A program made the position numbers and the translations under genes. Below the pieces are notes generated by a model that was given only the letters and a program-made list of their open reading frames with translations, was not told the DNA's origin and searched no databases. A DNA stretch of 11,607 nt from positions 1 through 11,607 of the forward strand of contig CAIMKO010000027.1 in NCBI GenBank assembly GCA_903841915.1, in the 5' to 3' direction. Below are positions 7,043-11,607 of this stretch, in pieces. The DNA comes from an uncultured Chitinophagaceae bacterium. GTDB lineage: Bacteria; Bacteroidota; Bacteroidia; Chitinophagales; Chitinophagaceae. Position 1 is the stretch's first letter, and the number at the start of each line of letters is the position of its first letter.

Positions 7043-8080
7043 TTATCTTTTTTCATTCTCGAAGGTAGACACAATGGTAGTTGCATTACCTAAGTCAATA
7101 CCAATAGCACTTTCAAATTTTTCGTCTGATATACGAAGTGAATTATATAGATAACCAATGCTTGCCAATTTATCTGCATCAGGCGCAATTTCAACCGGCA
7201 TCACGTCTTTAAACTCTTCCTGAAATGCTTCCTGTAATTCTGTATAAAATGCACCGCCACCTAATAAAAATATCTTCTCGCAATTTTCAAAATCGGAATC
7301 AGTGAAATATCTCTTGAATAAAGGTGAGATGATCTCTTTATAGTATTGATGTAAAATTTCTTTACGTAATTGTTTCAAGTCAATGTTCTTTCTGTTTATG
7401 AAGATGAATCCTTTAACGAAAGCATCATCCAACTGATGTTCATTCTTCATTTCCAGATAATATTTTTTATTCAATTCCCTTGTCAGGTTATTAATAGCAT
7501 AACGTAATCCGTGAGAACTGAACACTGTACGCTGCACCAATCCATCTGCAGTTGCCATTGCACCTTCAATAGTTCCAAAACCGAGACTAATGGCAATAAA
7601 GCTCTTTGGCTGCTGAGGGCCCAATACTTTTTTCAAACCAATGATACCGCCAACAATTTCGGGTATAACATCAAATCTTTCAATGTCGAATAAGGCTTTT
7701 TTAACAGCGCCTCTGTTATGAAAGGTTTGTGTATCGTATTCCACTAAAAAGTTCTTCCTGGCCAAGAAACGTTCTGCCGCTTCTTTGTAAACATTGTATG
7801 TTGAAAAAGGGAACCCGACTGTAACAAACATGGGTTGCTGAATGGTTTCTGCAACGGTGATCAACGCCGCTTTAAACAACACTTCATAATCTTCTTCCTG
7901 AGGAGAAGCATTCACAACTTTATTTGGATTGATACCACCTCGTTTAGCAAGATTACCTGCTAAATACCAGATGCTTTCATTCTTGATCTTTAAGCCGTTT
8001 AATAAATCCCTTGAAGAGTTTTCTGTATTGCCAAATGCTGATTCAAAAACACTCGGAAAAGTAATAGTTGATACTTTCAT
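7043..8080 (-). CDS. Actin/ParM-like ATPase with circularly permuted motif order
   Basis: This 345-residue protein has the motifs of the ParM/Alp actin-like family in shifted order. From the N-terminus: ITFPS (6-10) and IWYLAGNLA (37-45), as found just after the first hairpin of ParM-type proteins; FVTVGFPFSTY (85-95); VIPE (138-141, matching the PE of the catalytic glutamate); phosphate-2-like AISLGFGT (163-170); adenosine-binding FLLGGGA (271-277); connect-2-like ADKLASIGYLY (302-312). Only then comes phosphate-1, IGIDLGNATT (326-335), ten residues from the end. In ParM the phosphate-1 strand is at residues 2-12. An in-frame stop at 8087-8089, two codons before the ATG, rules out a missed N-terminal copy. 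The usual phosphate-2 Asp is Ser165. It precedes the bactofilin gene by 21 bases. The inferred role is a filament-forming or regulatory ATPase; function and polymerisation are unproven. Confidence 0.85.
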   Translation of the reverse strand: MKVSTITFPSVFESAFGNTENSSRDLLNGLKIKNESIWYLAGNLAKRGGINPNKVVNASPQEEDYEVLFKAALITVAETIQQPMFVTVGFPFSTYNVYKEAAERFLARKNFLVEYDTQTFHNRGAVKKALFDIERFDVIPEIVGGIIGLKKVLGPQQPKSFIAISLGFGTIEGAMATADGLVQRTVFSSHGLRYAINNLTRELNKKYYLEMKNEHQLDDAFVKGFIFINRKNIDLKQLRKEILHQYYKEIISPLFKRYFTDSDFENCEKIFLLGGGAFYTELQEAFQEEFKDVMPVEIAPDADKLASIGYLYNSLRISDEKFESAIGIDLGNATTIVSTFENEKR

Positions 8081-8101
8081 TGCTAATTAGATTGGATATG
8101 G

Positions 8102-8138
8102 CGAAAATAATTAAATTTTCGTCAAAATGATATTTTGA
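8102..8138. repeat. Two adjacent AT-rich inverted repeats upstream of the actin-like gene
   Basis: Two perfect 7-base-pair inverted repeats stand side by side: cgaaaat (8102-8108) with attttcg (8115-8121), and tcaaaat (8122-8128) with attttga (8132-8138). They occupy most of the 82-base gap between the aminotransferase stop and the actin-like start. They lack the GC-rich stem of a good terminator, so an operator-like or RNA-processing role is possible but unproven. Confidence 0.4.
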
Positions 8139-8162
8139 TTGATTTTTAATGCTTTAACAATA

Positions 8163-9365
8163 TTACGTTCCCAAATCGAGTACAGCAAGACTTTCAGCTA
8201 TTATTCGGCAAATATCTCCCAATTCATTTTCTTTCGTAATCAAAGGAGGGGCAATCCGCATACAATTAGGCGCAAATAAAAACCAATCTGTGATCAATCC
8301 TTTGGCAATACACTGCTGAATTACGGCATGGTTAGATTCGAATGTGTCAAATTCTATCGCCATCCATAATCCCGCCGACCTTACCGCTTTTATTTTAGGA
8401 TGCCGGATTTGCTGTAACAAGAACTGTTCTTTGGTCTTTACTGAGGCGATACAATCTTCTTCCAATAAAACCTCCAAAGCCGCTTTACCCGCAGCACAGG
8501 AAACGGGATGTCCGCCAAATGTGGTGATATGTCCAAGTACAGGGTCATGGGTCAAACAGTCCATTAATTTTTTATCGGCAATAAAGGCGCCAAGAGGCAT
8601 TCCGCCACCCAGGGCCTTACCCAACAATAAAATATCCGGAACAATATCAAACTGTTCAAATGCCCATAAAGTACCTGTTCTACCAAATCCTGCCTGAATT
8701 TCATCAAGTATCAACAGAACACAATTTTCATCACATTTCTTCCTGAGGGCTTGTAGCCATTCTTTTGATGGCTTATTAATCCCTGCTTCTGCCTGCACTG
8801 TTTCAGCAATTACACAAGAGGTACTTTTATCAATGGCCTCAATGGCTGCATTACCTCCATACTCGAAATGATGCACATCGGGCAATAGCGGTCGAAAAGC
8901 ATTTCGCCAGTATTCGTCCCCCATTACACTCAATGCTCCCTGAGTACTGCCATGATATGATCGATTAAATGAAATTATTTTAGAACGATTGGTCACACGT
9001 TTTGCCAGTTTCATCGCCCCTTCCGTTGCTTCAGTTCCACTGTTGGTGAAATAAACAGCGTTAAGAGATGAAGGAAGATGATCAGTTAGCAGTTTTGCAT
9101 AAGTTACCTGTGGTTGCTCAATAAATTCTCCATACACGATCAAATGCATGTATTGTGCAGCCTGCTTTTGAACAGCTGCCACAACTTTAGGGTGACTGTG
9201 TCCGATATTAGCCACACTAAACCCTGAAATAGCGTCAATATATTTTTTCCCATGTACGTCATACAAATAAATGCCATCCGCCTTCACCATTTCGATGCCG
9301 ATAGGTGACGGGGATGTTTGAGCCACGTGGCTGAGAAAAAGTTGTCGGTTAGAAATTCCACTCAT
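8163..9365 (-). CDS. Class-III PLP-dependent aminotransferase
   Basis: This 400-residue fold-type-I aminotransferase is of the acetylornithine/ornithine/4-aminobutyrate group. Visible signs are GKKYIDAISGFSVANIGHSHP near the N-terminus; the phosphate-binding NSGTEATEGAMKLAK (108-122); SYHGST (136-141) with the aromatic residue that stacks on PLP; E188 in AETVQAEAGI; D221 in DEIQAGFGRTG, which pairs with the pyridine nitrogen; the Schiff-base lysine K250 in LLGKALGGGMPLGAF; and TTFGGHPVSCAAG (281-293). All catalytic positions are present and the length is normal. The substrate cannot be told from the sequence: no arginine, biotin or GABA pathway gene is next to it. It is the first gene of a minus-strand run that continues, after 82 bases, into the actin-like and bactofilin genes, and it is divergent from the carbonic anhydrase-like gene (56-base spacer). 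Confidence 0.9.
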   Translation of the reverse strand: MSGISNRQLFLSHVAQTSPSPIGIEMVKADGIYLYDVHGKKYIDAISGFSVANIGHSHPKVVAAVQKQAAQYMHLIVYGEFIEQPQVTYAKLLTDHLPSSLNAVYFTNSGTEATEGAMKLAKRVTNRSKIISFNRSYHGSTQGALSVMGDEYWRNAFRPLLPDVHHFEYGGNAAIEAIDKSTSCVIAETVQAEAGINKPSKEWLQALRKKCDENCVLLILDEIQAGFGRTGTLWAFEQFDIVPDILLLGKALGGGMPLGAFIADKKLMDCLTHDPVLGHITTFGGHPVSCAAGKAALEVLLEEDCIASVKTKEQFLLQQIRHPKIKAVRSAGLWMAIEFDTFESNHAVIQQCIAKGLITDWFLFAPNCMRIAPPLITKENELGDICRIIAESLAVLDLGT

Positions 9366-9389
9366 TTATTTCTATTGCTCGATTTAATG

Positions 9390-9414
9390 TTCGAAATTCG
9401 AGATTCGAAATTCG
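9390..9414. repeat. TTCGAAATTCG direct repeat in a divergent spacer
   Basis: The 11-base unit TTCGAAATTCG occurs twice, at 9390-9400 and 9404-9414, 14 bases apart. Each unit contains the palindrome TTCGAA. The pair covers nearly half of the 56-base spacer that must hold the start signals for both the aminotransferase and the carbonic anhydrase-like gene. It may be a short dispersed intergenic repeat or a binding site. Confidence 0.55.
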
Positions 9415-9421
9415 TCTTTTT

Positions 9422-9958
9422 ATGGCAACAATACTTCCCGTTCTTGGCAAACATCCTCAGTTTGGTGAAAAATGTTTTATTGCTCCCAATGCAACGATTG
9501 TAGGTGATGTTGTGATGGGTGAAAATTGCAGTATCTGGTTCAATGCAGTTATCAGAGGCGATGTGAATTACATCAAAATGGGCAATAAAGTCAATGTGCA
9601 GGATGGGGCAGTAATACATTGCACTTTTGAGAAAAATCCTACCAATATTGGCAACAATGTGTCTATCGGTCATAATGCATTGGTACACGGCTGTACTATT
9701 CATGATAATGTTTTGATAGGGATGGGTTCTATTGTGATGGATCGATGCGAAATACAGAGTAATTCAATTGTTGCAGCAGGTGCAGTTGTATTAGAAGGGA
9801 CTATTGTTGAATCGGGAAGTATTTATGCAGGCATTCCTGCAAAAAAGGTAAAGGAAATGCCGCTTAATACGGTACATACAGAAATTGACCGTATCGCCAA
9901 TAATTATCTCAAATATTCTTCCTGGTTCGAAGAATATAATGATGTGCCAAAAAAATAA
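9422..9958 (+). CDS. Gamma-class carbonic anhydrase family protein
   Basis: This 178-residue left-handed beta-helix protein is built of hexapeptide repeats throughout about 15-135 (for example CFIAPNATIVGDVVMGENCSIW, NIGNNVSIGHNALVHGCTI). The three zinc-ligand histidines of the gamma carbonic anhydrase family are at H66 (GAVIHCT), H84 (SIGHN) and H89 (LVHGC), with the spacing seen in Methanosarcina Cam-type proteins, and the RGD motif at 45-47 (AVIRGDVN) is present. It ends with GIPAKKVKEM and a short C-terminal helix. It lacks the acidic loop of Cam and so resembles the shorter CamH/YrdA-type group, whose members are not always active on CO2. It is cytoplasmic, since it has no signal peptide. 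A lipoprotein gene follows 37 bases later in the same direction. Confidence 0.92.
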   Translation: MATILPVLGKHPQFGEKCFIAPNATIVGDVVMGENCSIWFNAVIRGDVNYIKMGNKVNVQDGAVIHCTFEKNPTNIGNNVSIGHNALVHGCTIHDNVLIGMGSIVMDRCEIQSNSIVAAGAVVLEGTIVESGSIYAGIPAKKVKEMPLNTVHTEIDRIANNYLKYSSWFEEYNDVPKK

Positions 9959-9995
9959 ATATTTATTGTACTATTACAATTCTCAAATTAAGCAC

Positions 9996-10244
9996 ATGAA
10001 AAAAATCTGCATCATAACAATTGCATCTTTGACCTTTATTTCCTGCGGTCTCTTTAAAAAGACCAGTCAAAACGGTTGCCCTCCATCCGCTAAAAATCTG
10101 GGTGCAGAAAAAATAATGATGTACCAACAGGATGGATATACCCCAAAGACAGCCAAAGAGAAAAAAGAGTATGAATTGGCAAAGAAAGAATTGAAAAGTA
10201 ATAATAAGCCTATCGTAAAAGAGGCTGTAAATACCAAAGACTAA
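9996..10244 (+). CDS. Small putative lipoprotein, unknown function
   Basis: This 82-residue protein begins MKKICIITIASLTFISCG, a typical Bacteroidota lipoprotein signal with the likely acylated cysteine at 17. The mature part is short and polar: a segment 'NGCPPSAKNLGAEKIM' around 26-41 and a lysine/glutamate-rich, probably helical stretch (about 51-68). The frame is open further upstream, to an ATG at 9885 inside the preceding gene, but that would overlap the carbonic anhydrase gene and hide the signal peptide, so the ATG at 9996 is the better start. It probably shares a transcript with the gene before it. Its stop codon overlaps that of rsgA on the opposite strand. I do not recognise a family. 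Confidence 0.75.
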   Translation: MKKICIITIASLTFISCGLFKKTSQNGCPPSAKNLGAEKIMMYQQDGYTPKTAKEKKEYELAKKELKSNNKPIVKEAVNTKD

Positions 10245-11170
10245 CTCCAGCTGTTTTCTTCCATTGTTTCCATAATTGTAAGATAACTGATATATCGTTC
10301 TTCTGAAATGGTTCCTTCATTAACCGCGGCTTTTACGGCACAACCGGGTTCATTATAATGTTTACAATTATTGAATTGGCAATCATTCACCAGCTTTCTC
10401 ATCTCTGGGAAATACCCACTTAACTCTTCTTTCTTCAAATCAACCAAGCCTAATTCTCTGATACCGGGTGTATCAATGATCCTTCCACCAAAAGGAAGAT
10501 CGAACATTTCTGCAAATGTAGTGCTGTGCATCCCCTTACCACTCCATCCACTCACTTCTAATATCTTCAAATCTAATTCCGGGAAAATATTATTAATTAA
10601 AGTTGATTTACCCACACCACTATGCCCGCTTAATAATGTGGTTTTATCTTTTAATAATCCTTTCACTTCTTCCACTCCCTGATGCTGTATAACACTCGCC
10701 AGAACTACTTTATAGCCAACAGCTTCATAAATAGATTTTAGCAATTCGAACTTTTCGTTTTCTTTCTTTTTATAAATATCTGCTTTATTAAAAACAATAA
10801 TGGCAGGAACATGATACATTTCACAAGCCACTAAAAAACGATCAATGAATCCTTGCGATGTTTTTGGATCTTTCAATGTGGCAAATAAAATACTCTGGTC
10901 TAAATTGGATGCAACAATATGATGATGGTGTTTATTATGAGGACTAACCCTTGCCACATAATTTCTTCTGTCTAAAATTTTCGAAATGGTTGCAGTGTCT
11001 TCCAAATCATTTTCTATTTCCATTTCAACTTCATCGCCAACAGCAATCGGATTGGTAGAAGTAATACCTTCGATCTTCAACACACCTTTAATGCGGGCAT
11101 TAAAAAGCCTGCCATCATTGGCTTTCACCACATACCAGCTGCCTGTAGATTTATAAACAAGTCCTTTCAT
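10241..11170 (-). CDS. rsgA: Ribosome small subunit biogenesis GTPase RsgA
   Basis: This 309-residue GTPase takes part in late 30S subunit maturation and has the known circularly permuted order of G motifs: G4 NKAD (128-131), G5-like ASV (158-160), then G1 GHSGVGKST (182-190), a G2-type threonine in HSTTF (215-219), and G3 DTPG (233-236). An N-terminal OB fold (about 1-75) precedes the GTPase domain. The C-terminal zinc site is intact: C264, C269, H271 and C277 in the canonical Cx4CxHx5C spacing. Length is normal. The ATG at 11168-11170 gives the expected MKGLVYKSTGSWYVV start. A run of four histidines (81-84) lies between the OB fold and the GTPase domain. The gene is monocistronic in this window and convergent with the small lipoprotein gene. 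Confidence 0.96.
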   Translation of the reverse strand: MKGLVYKSTGSWYVVKANDGRLFNARIKGVLKIEGITSTNPIAVGDEVEMEIENDLEDTATISKILDRRNYVARVSPHNKHHHHIVASNLDQSILFATLKDPKTSQGFIDRFLVACEMYHVPAIIVFNKADIYKKKENEKFELLKSIYEAVGYKVVLASVIQHQGVEEVKGLLKDKTTLLSGHSGVGKSTLINNIFPELDLKILEVSGWSGKGMHSTTFAEMFDLPFGGRIIDTPGIRELGLVDLKKEELSGYFPEMRKLVNDCQFNNCKHYNEPGCAVKAAVNEGTISEERYISYLTIMETMEENSWS

Positions 11171-11227
11171 TGCCTTACGAAGATAAGAGGATTGTTTGTT
11201 ACAAGCTCAAGTGCTAGTGGCGTCGTC

Positions 11228-11248
11228 TGTTGCGTCGCGGTCTTGTAC
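11228..11248 (-). repeat. Leader motif copy 2 (GTACAA ... GCGACGCAACA)
   Basis: On the minus strand GTACAA (11248 to 11243) is followed after 4 bases by GCGACGCAACA (11238 to 11228), which is identical in both parts to the element in front of bshA. It ends 57 bases before the rsgA start codon. Only the spacer length differs (4 against 13 bases). Confidence 0.4.
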
Positions 11249-11328
11249 GGTATATAATTTTTATTGTTTTAATAAAATCTATTTTAACATTAAGGAAATA
11301 TGTACTTTAGAAGTATCAAAATTGTGAA

Positions 11329-11349
11329 AAATTAATTGTAAATTAATTG
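11329..11349. repeat. Helical-turn direct repeat before the last gene
   Basis: The 10-base unit aaattaattg occurs at 11329-11338 and again at 11340-11349, an 11-base period that places both on the same face of the helix. It ends two bases before the start codon of the terminal gene. The low complexity of AT-rich DNA makes chance possible. Confidence 0.3.
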
Positions 11350-11351
11350 CA

Positions 11352-11607
11352 ATGCTCAAAGAAATTTTTAGAGAGATATACATCAACTTTAAAGCTTTGG
11401 CTATCATTTTGAAGAATGATTTTAACTGGGGAAAAATAATAAAATATGGGCTTATCCTTTTTATCGGAATAAAAGTGATAACATGCAATTCAGGAAATAA
11501 AAATTCTCAACAAGTAAATCAGCAACAACAATCAGAATCAACAATTTTTAGTTCGTGGGATGGCAGTTGTGTTAAGCTAGTAGATTATGTAAAAGAGCAC
11601 ATGAATA
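11352..11607 (+). CDS. Partial gene: membrane- or lipid-anchored protein, unknown function (3' end outside window)
   Basis: An open frame starts at the ATG at 11352 and runs without a stop to the window edge, giving 85 codons. An in-frame TGA at 11325-11327 limits the start. Residues 1-27 are amphipathic and charged, about 28-44 are hydrophobic (KIIKYGLILFIGIKVIT), and a cysteine at 45 follows, so this is either a membrane anchor or an unusual lipoprotein signal. Next comes a polar Gln/Ser/Asn-rich linker (46-66, including QQVNQQQQ), then SSWDGSCVKLVDYVKEHMN, which looks like the start of a small globular domain. Similar 'xxYLKxxLNDPDS' small secreted proteins are familiar from Bacteroidota, but the diagnostic part lies past the edge. 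It is divergent from rsgA. Confidence 0.65.
   Translation, partial: MLKEIFREIYINFKALAIILKNDFNWGKIIKYGLILFIGIKVITCNSGNKNSQQVNQQQQSESTIFSSWDGSCVKLVDYVKEHMN

Noticed and set aside
10918..10929. Run of four histidines in RsgA as a possible metal site.
   Set aside because: It lies in the linker after the OB fold, the canonical zinc site is elsewhere and intact, and such runs are not rare in linkers.
11303..11310. TACTTTAG as a promoter -7 box for the terminal gene.
   Set aside because: It has one mismatch to TAnnTTTG in its core and no -33 element at the right distance; in AT-rich DNA this is weak.

Overview
The window looks like chromosomal DNA from a Bacteroidota bacterium, most likely a Sphingobacteriia/Chitinophagia-type lineage such as Chitinophagaceae. 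The reasons are a TonB-dependent receptor with an N-terminal carboxypeptidase-D-like domain paired with a DUF4249 lipoprotein, a bacillithiol-type BshA, AT-rich DNA, start codons without a clear Shine-Dalgarno sequence, and a possible TAnnTTTG promoter box. No rRNA, tRNA, CRISPR array, insertion sequence or phage gene is visible, and no gene-free stretch exceeds 300 bases.

Layout. (1) Positions 130-3274, minus strand: a TonB-dependent outer-membrane receptor followed by its DUF4249 lipoprotein. (2) 3397-5216, minus strand: a secreted M28 metallopeptidase, then 1 base later a small membrane-anchored protein, then a strong intrinsic terminator. (3) 5385-6527, plus strand: bshA, the first enzyme of bacillithiol synthesis, divergent from the peptidase. 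(4) 6524-9365, minus strand: a class-III PLP aminotransferase, an actin/ParM-like ATPase and a bactofilin. (5) 9422-10244, plus strand: a gamma-class carbonic anhydrase-like protein and a tiny lipoprotein. (6) 10241-11170, minus strand: rsgA, a ribosome-assembly GTPase. (7) 11352 to the right edge, plus strand: the start of an unidentified membrane-anchored or lipid-anchored protein cut off by the window.

The most notable item is the actin-like protein at 7043-8080. The ParM-type motifs are all present, but the phosphate-1 hairpin (IGIDLGNATT), which is N-terminal in the actin fold, sits at the very C-terminus. The protein begins where ParM resumes after that hairpin. An in-frame stop just upstream rules out a missed N-terminal extension. 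This is the signature of a circular permutation. The phosphate-2 aspartate is also replaced by serine. The gene lies 21 bases upstream of a bactofilin gene in the same orientation, so the pair could form a two-part cytoskeletal module. RsgA, at the other end of the window, is a well-known circularly permuted GTPase, so two permuted nucleotide-binding proteins occur here by coincidence.

Smaller signals are a shared two-part motif (GTACAA...GCGACGCAACA) in the leaders of bshA and rsgA, a TTCGAAATTCG direct repeat filling the 56-base divergent spacer at 9366-9421, paired AT-rich hairpins in front of the actin-like gene, and two convergent gene pairs whose stop codons overlap.
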